Made by a program: the position numbers and the translations under genes. This document shows positions 28,795 through 36,234 of a stretch of DNA of 64,000 bases, in pieces. The notes under the pieces were generated by a model. The model was not told the origin of the DNA, ran no database searches, and saw nothing but the letters and a program-made list of their open reading frames with translations. Positions within the stretch are counted from its first letter, which is position 1, and every line of letters begins with the position of its first letter. The stretch covers positions 162,749 through 226,748 of the forward strand of contig NZ_MSRR01000010.1 in the NCBI RefSeq assembly GCF_001956585.1. Reading direction: 5' to 3'. The stretch comes from Actinomyces naeslundii. GTDB lineage: Bacteria > Actinomycetota > Actinomycetes > Actinomycetales > Actinomycetaceae.

Positions 28795-30008
28795 AGGAGG
28801 AAACCTTTCAAGAGAGCTGACAGCCAGTAGCCTATCCATACAACGCTCATCCCGAAGACCAGGAGACCAAGAAGGCTGCACAGAAGCCCGTATATGAAGT
28901 AGCCCCAGCGCACCGCGGGCCGCATGACGGCCAGGGCCGGTGGCAGGGGCTGACGGGTCAGGACACGGCGCAGAACGAACATGGAGCGCCCGCGCAGGTT
29001 GACCGAGCCGGTGGCCGCCTCGACCGCGGCAACGCCGTCGGACTGGGTGAAGGGGTTGAGGTTGGTGACGAGCATCGTGAGCTGGAAGGCGCACAGGGTC
29101 AGGGCCACCTGGCGCACCGTTCCCGTCGAGGCCCAGGCGATGGCCGCCTCCAGACCGCAGACGACGCCGTCGGAGAAGATGCCGGCCAGGGCCAGCATGG
29201 TCAGCCCGCGCCGGGAGCGCACCCGGTAGGAGTCGGTGCGGTCGACGTAGGCGATGGGGATCGCCCAGAACATGAGCGCCACCCCCAGCCCCCGGATGGG
29301 GGTGCCCAGGTAGCCGGCAACGATGGCGTGCCAGGACTCGTGCAGCAGGATGCTCACCAGCTGGATCACCACCGCCGTGATGACGACGAGGACGCCCGGG
29401 CGGGGACCCCCGGCCAGGGAGCTCAGCACCATCGCCCCGGCCGCGTACCCGCAGACGGCCAGCGCCAGGAAGACCCAGCTGAGCGCGCGGGCCGGCAGGC
29501 GCTGGAGCAGGGTGACGATCGGGGCGACGATCCGGTGGTACTTGCGGGCGATGATGATGCGGGGCAGCCACCAGCCCCCGCTGCGCCGGGGCCTCTCGAC
29601 CTTGAGGTGGCGGGCCTGACGGGGCTGGGCGGTGTGACGTCCTCGGGTGCGCCTGGTGCGCGCCGGGGCCGCGGGCACCGCGGGAGCGGGCTCACTGCCC
29701 ACGAGGAGGCTCTTGTCGCGCAGGTTGTCGACCAGGCTCGTGATGCGCTTCGCGCCCGCCTCGTCGATGTCCTGAGGGAGCTCCTCGATGATGGTCGGCA
29801 GGGAGCGGACGCCGTCGAACTGGTTGACGATGAAGGCGGCGGCCGCACCGAGCCGGTGGTACTTGCCCGAGTCGGAGTCGAACAGCATCGGCTGGTTATC
29901 CATCCCGACGATCAGGCTCACGCCGCGGCGCAGGCGCGGAATCGGGTTCGTCGGGGCACTCCCAGGGCTCATCGGCGTGCTCGTCACCGTACTCATCACC
30001 GTGCTCAT
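28791..30008 (-). CDS. RRE (PqqD-like) domain fused to M50 membrane metalloprotease
   Basis: A 405-residue protein. Residues 25-105 form a PqqD-like RiPP recognition element (GVSLIVGMDNQPMLFDSDSGKYHRLG, then FIVNQFDGVRSLPTIIEEL), which would bind the precursor leader. A basic linker (about 110-150) leads to six or so membrane segments with the site-2-protease-type zinc motif LLHESWHAIVAG (HExxH as HESWH) and a second motif with N-x-x-P in NLNPFTQSDGV (LDG-like zinc ligand Asp). Proposed role: leader removal coupled to export or membrane delivery of the mature peptide; alternatively self-protection. Start ATG at 30008. It is separated from the precursor gene by a 36-bp palindrome and coupled downstream to LanB by ATGA. 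Confidence 0.8.
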   Translation of the reverse strand: MSTVMSTVTSTPMSPGSAPTNPIPRLRRGVSLIVGMDNQPMLFDSDSGKYHRLGAAAAFIVNQFDGVRSLPTIIEELPQDIDEAGAKRITSLVDNLRDKSLLVGSEPAPAVPAAPARTRRTRGRHTAQPRQARHLKVERPRRSGGWWLPRIIIARKYHRIVAPIVTLLQRLPARALSWVFLALAVCGYAAGAMVLSSLAGGPRPGVLVVITAVVIQLVSILLHESWHAIVAGYLGTPIRGLGVALMFWAIPIAYVDRTDSYRVRSRRGLTMLALAGIFSDGVVCGLEAAIAWASTGTVRQVALTLCAFQLTMLVTNLNPFTQSDGVAAVEAATGSVNLRGRSMFVLRRVLTRQPLPPALAVMRPAVRWGYFIYGLLCSLLGLLVFGMSVVWIGYWLSALLKGFLL

Positions 30009-30060
30009 CGTGGGCTCTTGGCTCCCTCAGATCGGTTCGCGGGAATCCGGGGTACCGCTA

Positions 30061-30096
30061 GTGGCGGGTAGGAGACCCGGGTCTCCTACCCGCCAC
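30061..30096 (-). terminator. Perfect 36-bp palindrome between precursor and modification genes
   Basis: Self-complementary from GTGGCGGGTAGG to CCTACCCGCCAC, centred at 30078/30079. It lies 11 bp after the precursor stop and 53 bp before the M50 start. No T-run follows, so it is likelier a partial terminator or mRNA-stabilising stem that gives excess precursor over enzymes. Confidence 0.65.
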
Positions 30097-30106
30097 CGTG
30101 GGGTCG

Positions 30107-30283
30107 TCAGCAGGACGTCGTCGACGCGCTGGCGGCGCAGGCCGGGCACGAGGCCGAGGCGGCGCTGGCCGGGCAGGACGCGCAGGCGTGGCAGAAGGCG
30201 CAACCCAGGGCGTTGCCCTCAGGCAGCTCCTCGACGCCGAAGTCGCTGTCGGCGAGAGTGAGATCAATCGCGCTGTTCGTCAT
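30107..30283 (-). CDS. RiPP precursor peptide, Cys/Ser-rich core
   Basis: A 58-residue peptide, too short for routine gene callers. The leader (about 1-27) is acidic (IDLTLADSDFGVEELPEG) and typical of thiopeptide/TOMM leaders. The core begins near Cys28 as CAFCHACASC and holds 7 Cys, 7 Ser and 2 Thr in 31 residues, with almost only Ala and Pro otherwise. A nine-residue near-repeat (SCPASAASA / SCPACAASA) is visible. Cys would become thiazoles through the YcaO complex, and Ser/Thr dehydroalanines through the split LanB. The ribosome site is an almost perfect AAGGAGGTGA, eight bases before the ATG, fitting high expression. A second short frame overlapping this one has no leader-like sequence and is rejected. 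Confidence 0.85.
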   Translation of the reverse strand: MTNSAIDLTLADSDFGVEELPEGNALGCAFCHACASCPASAASASCPACAASASTTSC

Positions 30284-30326
30284 ATGCTGTTCACCTCCTT
30301 CTCTCAGGTGTCTTGTGGGCAGGAGC

Positions 30327-30344
30327 GGGGCCCGAGCGGGCCCC
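30327..30344 (-). terminator. Hairpin upstream of the precursor gene
   Basis: GGGGCCCG / CGGGCCCC eight-bp stem with a two-base centre, between the SagB-like gene stop and the precursor start. It may end the YcaO-SagB transcript or shape the precursor 5' UTR. Confidence 0.45.
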
Positions 30345-30478
30345 GGGGGTCCGGTCTGCCGGGACCGGGCCCCAAACCCCGCGAACGGGGTGGTCTGTGG
30401 AACTCTCTGACGCGGTATGCAGTTCTGGGTCCGTCTCGCCGGCGGTGGGCCGTCGGCGCTCGCAGGCGGTGGCCCGGG

Positions 30479-31216
30479 CTAGCCGGCCGCCTCATCAGGC
30501 GGAGCGGTCTGCGGACTGGCGATGGTGACGGCGAACATCTGGTGGCGGCTGACGCCGTCGGAGTCCAGCAGGTGGCGCACCGCCGAGGTGGCGAAGCCGG
30601 CGAAGACCGTCCCCACCAGCCCACGGGCGACGGCGCGCAGGTGCAGCGAGTAGATGAGGGCCGCACTGCGGCTCATGGTGAAGCGGTAGCCGGCCGCCCC
30701 GCCCCAAGTGTCGGCCTCATCGAGGTTGGCGGCCACCGAGACGATGGCGCCGGCGCGGGCGAACTCCTTCTGCACCGTCATGCCCTCGATCACCTCCGCC
30801 TCCGGCAGGGGACGGACGAGGTCGACGCCGTCGAGCCGCACCCGGTAGATGCCCGGCTCAGCACCTCTCGGGCGCAGGAGGAGGACGAAGGGCTCCAGGG
30901 GGCAGGCCTCAGCGTCCTCTCCCCAGGTGCGCGCGTCATCGGCCAGGGCGTCACGGACCATGCCCAGGAGGGACTCGGCCTCGAGCGGCTCGGTGCCGTA
31001 GCTGGTCGACGACGAGCGGCGCTCGAAGGTCTGGTGCAGGTCGTAGGGGTAGGCCTCCTGGGGGCCGGGGACGAGCACGTCCGGCGCCTGGCAGTCCAGC
31101 GGCGGGCGCGGGCGGCTCCCGGCCAGGCCGTCGGAGGTCGGCTCACCCGGGCGAGTAGCCGATCCGGCGGAGAAGCCGGAGACGAGCTCGCGCAGCGTCT
31201 CGAAGTCAGTGCGCAC
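30479..31216 (-). CDS. SagB-type azoline dehydrogenase (nitroreductase family)
   Basis: A 245-residue FMN-dependent dehydrogenase-like protein that would oxidise thiazolines/oxazolines to azoles. Family marks: TFERRSSSTSYGTEPLEAESL (FMN-phosphate contact RRSxxxY), YRVRLDGVDLVRPLPE, and the helix FTMSRSAALIYSLHLRAVARGLVGTVFAGF corresponding to the conserved aG...qNl.L.A..lGLg region. I chose the GTG at 31216 because GGGAGG lies five bases upstream and it overlaps the previous stop by 11 bp; a GTG at 31255 is possible. It is the last gene before the precursor. Confidence 0.75.
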   Translation of the reverse strand: MRTDFETLRELVSGFSAGSATRPGEPTSDGLAGSRPRPPLDCQAPDVLVPGPQEAYPYDLHQTFERRSSSTSYGTEPLEAESLLGMVRDALADDARTWGEDAEACPLEPFVLLLRPRGAEPGIYRVRLDGVDLVRPLPEAEVIEGMTVQKEFARAGAIVSVAANLDEADTWGGAAGYRFTMSRSAALIYSLHLRAVARGLVGTVFAGFATSAVRHLLDSDGVSRHQMFAVTIASPQTAPPDEAAG

Positions 31217-33002
31217 GGCTGCCTCCCAGGTCGACGACGATGCAGGCCGGTTCACGGGCAGGGTCGGTGCCCAGCGCCCGGGCGATGCGCTGCTCGTCCC
31301 AGCGGGCCCGGGCGCGCAGCGGCACTCCCAGGGCGTCGGCGACGAGGCGGATGACCTCGAAGGAGCAGCCGCAGTCCTGGACCGCGATGCGCAGCGCGAA
31401 GGAGAAGTACTTGCGGGCCACCTTGTCCACGTTGCCGGTCAGGACGATCCGGGCGCCGACGCCGTCGGGCAGGAAGTCCGTCTCCGCGTCTTCCCCCGAA
31501 TCCGCCCCCGAGGGGGCGGGGCCGATGAGGGCCAGGGCGTGGTCGCGCTCGATGTAGACGTAGGTGCCCGGAGCCGGCTGCTTCTCACCGGCTTCACCGA
31601 CCGCCGTCCCGGCGGGGACGAGGACGTAGGCGGTCACCGAGCCGATGTTGCCGCCGGCGGCCGTCCAGCGGCGCAGCTTGGCGCTCAGCGGGGTCTGGGC
31701 GGCATCGGCCGGCCCCTGGCCGGTGGGCTCGGAGCCGAGCGGCTCGCGCACGCCGACCGACAGCGCCAGGATCGTGGCGAGCTCGGACAGGGTGGGCCGG
31801 GCGACGACGTCGGGCTCGTTGCCGTCGTCGGCGAGCGGGTGCACGACGGGCCAGGGCTGGTCCAGGCGCTCCAGGTCGGCGGGCGGCAGGGGTGTGCGCG
31901 GGCAGACCGGCCAGTCGCGGAACTCGCGCTGGAGGCGCAGGTTGGAGGGCTTGTAGTGCTGCTGGTGTCCCTTGGAGTCCACGAAGGCCGCCGGCGGAAT
32001 GGCCACGGACTGCTCGTAGCGGGCTCCCACGGGGGCCGAGGTCGCCACCGGTGCCGGAGGCTCGCCCTGCCCGGCAACCGAGCAGACGGGGCAGCCGGGA
32101 CGGGAGACGACCGGGCGGTCGGAGTAGGTGAAGGTGGCCAGGTCCGTGCGCCGGGCGTCGCCGGGCAGATGGGTGACGGTGGCGCGGGCGATGAGGGCGG
32201 CCACGGCCCTGGCGGCCAGGCCGATGACGATGTCGCGGCGAGAGGCGTCGGGGCTGGGGCCGAGCTCGGGCTCGTCGGCGCTCGCGCAGGCCAGGCAGGG
32301 AGAGAAGCTCTCATCGATGTAGGGGCCGACCGTCACCGCCTCCTGCTCGGCGCGCACGCGCAGCAACGGGATTCCGGCCTCGCGGCAGCGGCGCGCCACC
32401 TCCTGGGAGCGGCCCGCGGAACCCTGGGTCTCCATGAGGACGACGAGCGTGTCCCCTCGACGGGGTGCACCGTCGAGCCGCACCTCGGGCAGTGTGGGCT
32501 CCAGGGCGGCGACCATCTCCCCTGCCAGCTCGGTGTCCCCGACGACGGCGACCCGGGCCGCGGCCAGGCGGCGGGCGGCGTCCTGCCAGGAGTCGTTGAC
32601 ACCGGTGGAGTCGCCCAGGCGGGAGAGGAACCGTGCCAGCTCAGGCGCCGGCTCACCGGGGGCGGGCTCAGTGTCGCCCTCCTCGACAATGCCGCCAGTC
32701 CATAGCAGGGAGACGGCCTCGAAGGCGGCCTGCGGGCCGATGCCGGTGACCTCACCGATCTCATCGAGGGTCCGGGTGCCGTCACAGGCCTCGAGCAGGG
32801 GGCCCATGTGCTCGCGGGCGAAGGCCCCACCCAGGACCTGGCTCTTGCGGGCGCCGTCGATGATCCAGCCGGTCTCGTCGGGCCGGGCGCGCAGGCCCAG
32901 GCGGACCACGGGCCTGCGGGGGATGCGGAACTGCAGGTCGCTGCGGGCGGCGCGGCCGACGTCGCCGGCGCGCATGACGGAGCCTGTGGCGTCCCCGGCC
33001 AT
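31206..33002 (-). CDS. E1-like (ocin-ThiF) leader-binding protein fused to a nitroreductase-like domain
   Basis: A 598-residue protein. Residues 20-110 are an RRE-like winged helix (WIIDGARKSQVLGGAFAREHMGPLLEACDGTRTLDEIGEV). About 130-330 is the E1/ThiF-like segment with nucleotide-site remnant RVAVVGDTELAGEM and two Cys pairs (CLAC and CPVC) forming a probable zinc tetrathiolate. From about 350 (AAFVDSKGHQQHYKPSNLRLQREFRDWP) to the end it resembles SagB/nitroreductase (YVYIERDHALALIGP; KYFSFALRIAVQDCGCSFEVIRLVADALGVPLRA). The E1-like part delivers the precursor leader to YcaO. Whether the nitroreductase-like half is active, or structural for the separate SagB gene, is not evident. It starts one base after the upstream gene ends. 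Confidence 0.7.
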   Translation of the reverse strand: MAGDATGSVMRAGDVGRAARSDLQFRIPRRPVVRLGLRARPDETGWIIDGARKSQVLGGAFAREHMGPLLEACDGTRTLDEIGEVTGIGPQAAFEAVSLLWTGGIVEEGDTEPAPGEPAPELARFLSRLGDSTGVNDSWQDAARRLAAARVAVVGDTELAGEMVAALEPTLPEVRLDGAPRRGDTLVVLMETQGSAGRSQEVARRCREAGIPLLRVRAEQEAVTVGPYIDESFSPCLACASADEPELGPSPDASRRDIVIGLAARAVAALIARATVTHLPGDARRTDLATFTYSDRPVVSRPGCPVCSVAGQGEPPAPVATSAPVGARYEQSVAIPPAAFVDSKGHQQHYKPSNLRLQREFRDWPVCPRTPLPPADLERLDQPWPVVHPLADDGNEPDVVARPTLSELATILALSVGVREPLGSEPTGQGPADAAQTPLSAKLRRWTAAGGNIGSVTAYVLVPAGTAVGEAGEKQPAPGTYVYIERDHALALIGPAPSGADSGEDAETDFLPDGVGARIVLTGNVDKVARKYFSFALRIAVQDCGCSFEVIRLVADALGVPLRARARWDEQRIARALGTDPAREPACIVVDLGGSRAH

Positions 33003-33003
33003 C

Positions 33004-33801
33004 TCAGGCCACCTCCTCACGGCGCTCGGGCAGGAGGGCCGCGAGCGCGGGCAGCCCGTCGCGGCGCCCCTCGTAGCGGCCCGAGCAGGTCTCACAGCGG
33101 TCCACGGCCACGGTCCAGGCGCAGGCGGTGACCCCCGAGACGAGGTCGATGGTCCACACCTGGCCCCCGATCTGCGGGAGCTCCGCGCTGCTCTCGACGG
33201 CGTCGACCCCACCGGCCTCGGCGTCGTCGGTCCCGGCCGCCTCCGGGCGGTCGAGGGTCTGGAGGGCCAGCGAGATGAGGCCGGCGCCCAGGAGGACGTG
33301 ATGCCGCGCGTAGGCCTGCTCCAGCGGACCGTGCTCAGCGACCACATCCGCCGGCAGCGGGCGGTATCCGTGCTGGCGGCGGCGGCGGTCGTAGCAGCGG
33401 TAGCAGGCGCTGCGGCCGGGAACCACCAGCGGTCCGCAGCGCAGCTCGGTGGGGAGGAGCTCCAGGCCGAGGGAGGGCATCCCCCGGGTGAAGGACAGGG
33501 CGTCGAGGTCCTCACGCAGGCCGGTCTGGTCGGGGTCGGCGACGAGCACAGCGCGGTCGGCGTAGGGGACGTAGGCACTGACCAGTCCGTTATCGACCGG
33601 GATGACGACGTCGTCCGGTCCGGCGAGCCGCGCGGCGACGGCGCGCGCGAACCCGCCCTGGGGAAGGTAGACCGTCACCGGCCCCGAGGGGGCCTGCGGT
33701 GCCGGCTGCGCGGCGGGTGCGGGTGGCGGCGTGCTCATGGCGGGTCGAGGCTCCTGGGAGTCGGTCGGTGGCGTGGGCGGCGTGATGGACATCGGGGGCA
33801 C
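33004..33801 (-). CDS. ThiF/E1-like TOMM partner protein
   Basis: A 265-residue protein. After a Pro/Ala-rich N-terminus (1-40), VTVYLPQGGFARAVAARL begins an alpha/beta fold reminiscent of E1-like proteins. Two Cys pairs, ACYRCYDRRRR (near 135) and RCETCSGRYEG (near 245), could bind zinc as in TOMM cyclodehydratase partner proteins. It lies directly between YcaO and the E1-like fusion and has no function outside this pathway that I can see. Two starts are possible: GTG 33801, three bases after the YcaO stop, or ATG 33792. Neither has a good Shine-Dalgarno, so translation is probably by coupling. Confidence 0.6.
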   Translation of the reverse strand: MPPMSITPPTPPTDSQEPRPAMSTPPPAPAAQPAPQAPSGPVTVYLPQGGFARAVAARLAGPDDVVIPVDNGLVSAYVPYADRAVLVADPDQTGLREDLDALSFTRGMPSLGLELLPTELRCGPLVVPGRSACYRCYDRRRRQHGYRPLPADVVAEHGPLEQAYARHHVLLGAGLISLALQTLDRPEAAGTDDAEAGGVDAVESSAELPQIGGQVWTIDLVSGVTACAWTVAVDRCETCSGRYEGRRDGLPALAALLPERREEVA

Positions 33802-33804
33802 GGC

Positions 33805-35178
33805 TCAGGCGAAGGGCTGGCGGACGGGGTTGATCCCGGCCTCGTCGTGGACGGTCAGGCCCATGGCCCGGGGCGCCTCATAGAGGCGGGGCGTGGCCAG
33901 GTAGCGGGCGTGGTGGCTGAAGGACAGGGGCATGGCCTCCGGGATGAGGGCCTTGACAACGTGCATGCCGACCTGGCGGGCCTCGTCGGTGGTGATGTCG
34001 ACGACGATCGCCTCGGCGCCGGCCCGCTCCAGGTTGGCGACGACCTGCTCGAGCGGGTCGTCGGCGTCACTGCCGTCAGCGCCGGGCACCGGTTCCCCGA
34101 GGGTTCCGATCCCGTCCAGGGCGTGGACGGGCCGCTCGCCTTCCAGGAGGAAGTCGAAGACGTGGCGCATGGACAGCTCGGCGTCGGCCAGGGCTCCACC
34201 GACCACGGTGAGGTCCTTGCCCTTGATCTCCTGGGCGCGCGGGCCGCGGGCGTGGCTGCGCAGGGCGATGCGCAGGGAGGCGAGCTCGCGGTAGATCTTG
34301 GCCAGGGCCCGCTGCGGATCGATATCACAGGTGGCAGCGACCACCTGGGCCAGCTCGGGGTCGACCTGGGAGGTCTGAACGGCGTAGAGGGTGGGGACGC
34401 CGTAGTCGGTGGTGGCGTCGAACAGATGGGTCTCCAGCTCGGTGGAGGTGCCCACCCGGTGGTACTCAGCGACCTCCTCACCCAGGGTGGAGGGATCGAC
34501 GGCAACTGCCGGCAGGCACAGGCGCTGCAACCAGGTCAGGGCGATGGAGTCGCGCTCGATGACCTCGAGCAGGCCACCCAGAACCGCCTCACGCAGGTCG
34601 GAGTGCGCGGCCGTGCCGGTGGAGATCGGATTGACGAACTGCTCAGAGGGGGCGCGTACCGGGAAGTTGAGGTATGTCAGGACTGCCGGGACGAAGACCT
34701 CCCGGCCGCGGGTCAGCGACCAGCCGCGCACCCATCGCATGGGGACGCGGGGGTCCGATGCGATGAGCCCGCAGGCGGGGTCCGCCAGCTCCGTGGCCGA
34801 GCACGCCGGCCAGCGCTCCGGTCCGATCGCGGCCTCGCCGAGACCGGCGGGGGTGTCCCACACCAGCTCCTCCTCCGTCCATGAGCAGCTGGAGTAGCGT
34901 TCCATCGTCTCCACGATCGCGATGTGTCTGGCGCGATCGGCGTCGATGGCCCCGCCGGCCCCGTCGAAGTTGCCCGCCTCGGCACGGTGATTCCAGGTGC
35001 GCTGTGACCTCAGCGCCTCAGATGGATCACCCAGAGAACCGGTCCAGATCGCGAAGACCGGTTCTCCGGCCGCTTGGGGCAGCTCGGTGGAACGGGAAAC
35101 CAGGCCGAAGGGAGACTCGAGGGACGCAGCGCGAGCCAATGATGGCGCTACACCCTCAACGAGCGCAGAGCGGTACAC
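33805..35178 (-). CDS. YcaO cyclodehydratase
   Basis: A 457-residue YcaO-domain protein that uses ATP to cyclise Cys/Ser/Thr side chains onto the peptide backbone, forming azolines. Family segments: RTWNHRAEAGNFDGAGGAIDADRARHIAIVETMERYSSCSW (ATP/Mg-binding S-x-x-x-E-x-x-E-R), NPISTGTAAHSDLREAVLGGLLEVIERDSIALTW (E-x-x-E-R-D), the region ALAKIYRELASLRIAL, and the proline-bearing C-terminus ending NPVRQPFA as required in azoline-forming YcaO enzymes. The GTG start at 35178 has GGAGGG six bases upstream; it is the promoter-proximal gene of the cluster, divergent from the response regulator. Confidence 0.9.
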   Translation of the reverse strand: MYRSALVEGVAPSLARAASLESPFGLVSRSTELPQAAGEPVFAIWTGSLGDPSEALRSQRTWNHRAEAGNFDGAGGAIDADRARHIAIVETMERYSSCSWTEEELVWDTPAGLGEAAIGPERWPACSATELADPACGLIASDPRVPMRWVRGWSLTRGREVFVPAVLTYLNFPVRAPSEQFVNPISTGTAAHSDLREAVLGGLLEVIERDSIALTWLQRLCLPAVAVDPSTLGEEVAEYHRVGTSTELETHLFDATTDYGVPTLYAVQTSQVDPELAQVVAATCDIDPQRALAKIYRELASLRIALRSHARGPRAQEIKGKDLTVVGGALADAELSMRHVFDFLLEGERPVHALDGIGTLGEPVPGADGSDADDPLEQVVANLERAGAEAIVVDITTDEARQVGMHVVKALIPEAMPLSFSHHARYLATPRLYEAPRAMGLTVHDEAGINPVRQPFA

Positions 35179-35324
35179 GGACCCTCCTTCCTGGGAACGA
35201 CAGAGGAGGCACACTTGGGGGAAGTGCCGTTGGCGAAGAGCCTGCCCGAGGTCACCGGGCCCTCACATCGGTCTTTGATCTACTGCTCGCTCCGCTGTTT
35301 GGATAGCCCTACCCGTCCTTTTGT

Positions 35325-35345
35325 CGGGACGTGTCCCGGACGTGT
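35325..35345. promoter_or_regulatory. Inverted and direct repeats in the RiPP/regulator divergent promoter
   Basis: CGGGAC-GT-GTCCCG (35325-35338) is a perfect inverted repeat. The same segment also reads as direct repeats CGGGACGTGT and CCGGACGTGT 11 bp apart. Being in the 267-bp region between ycaO and the LuxR-type regulator, it is the best operator candidate for that regulator. Confidence 0.45.
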
Positions 35346-35445
35346 TTACGCGGCGGACGCCTTTTTTCAGGTAGTTTGTTCACTGTTCCCAGCAGACCGC
35401 GACCCCCCGATTCCGCGGTCTGTACACATCTGCCCAAGGAGACAC

Positions 35446-36195
35446 ATGTCTTCCCAGATCTCTCCCGATCACGTCGGCCTCGCCCTGGTCGACGACGACG
35501 CGATGGCCTTGGCCCATCTGGAGTCCTATTTTTCCGACGCCGAGGACCTCACTGTCCTCACAGCAACCCGCTCTCCCCGCGCGGTTCTCAAGTTCCTTCA
35601 GTCGCATCAGGTCGATGTCCTCATCACCGATGTCCACATGGAGAACATGGACGGAGTCGAGATGACCAGGGAGGTGCTTCGCACCTCGCCGACGACCCGG
35701 GTCATTCTGCTGACCACCGTCGACACCGACGAGGACCTCCTTCAGGGGCTGGGGGCGGGTGCCAGCGGCTTCCTGCTCAAGAGCGCCCCGGCCGAGGAGA
35801 TCATCGCGGCGGTGCGCACGGTCCACTCCGGGGAGAAGGTCGTGGCTCCGACGCCGACGACGCGCCTCATCGACTACGCACTCGCCTCCGTGCGCGGCGC
35901 CGACGGGAGCGTCCACCTCTCGGACCGGGAGCGCGACGTGCTCCATCTCCTGTGCGAGGGCGCCTCGAACCGCAAGATCGCCTCACTGCTGGCCATTGCC
36001 GAGGCGACGGTCAAGTCGCACATCACCGGCCTGTTCCACAAGACGGGGACGGCCTCGCGCCTGGAGATCGTGGTGTGGGCCTTCAAGCACGGCTACGCCT
36101 CCAACAGCCCCATCACGATCCCGGCCACCAGCGCCCCGACCCCACGGTCGAGTCCGAGTCCCTCGGAGACCCGGGACACCGCGCCCGGGCACTGA
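35446..36195 (+). CDS. NarL/LuxR-type response regulator
   Basis: A 249-residue response regulator. Receiver: acidic pair LVDDDAM (15-18), phospho-acceptor Asp62 in VLITDVHMENMDG, conserved Thr in ILLTTVD and Lys in GFLLKSA. The DNA-binding domain is LSDRERDVLHLLCEGASNRKIASLLAIAEATVKSHITGLFHKTG (about 150-200), a GerE/LuxR helix-turn-helix. AAGGAG precedes the ATG. No histidine kinase gene adjoins it. Its position head-to-head with ycaO makes it the likely pathway-specific regulator of the RiPP cluster (inference). Confidence 0.85.
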   Translation: MSSQISPDHVGLALVDDDAMALAHLESYFSDAEDLTVLTATRSPRAVLKFLQSHQVDVLITDVHMENMDGVEMTREVLRTSPTTRVILLTTVDTDEDLLQGLGAGASGFLLKSAPAEEIIAAVRTVHSGEKVVAPTPTTRLIDYALASVRGADGSVHLSDRERDVLHLLCEGASNRKIASLLAIAEATVKSHITGLFHKTGTASRLEIVVWAFKHGYASNSPITIPATSAPTPRSSPSPSETRDTAPGH

Positions 36196-36234
36196 CCGCC
36201 ACCGCCCTCCACCGCACCTGAACCGCGCGCTCCG

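Noticed and set aside
30058-30267. Alternative 69-codon reverse frame overlapping the RiPP precursor
   Set aside because: Arg/Pro/Ala-rich shadow with no leader and no ribosome site; the 58-aa frame has both plus a Cys/Ser core.
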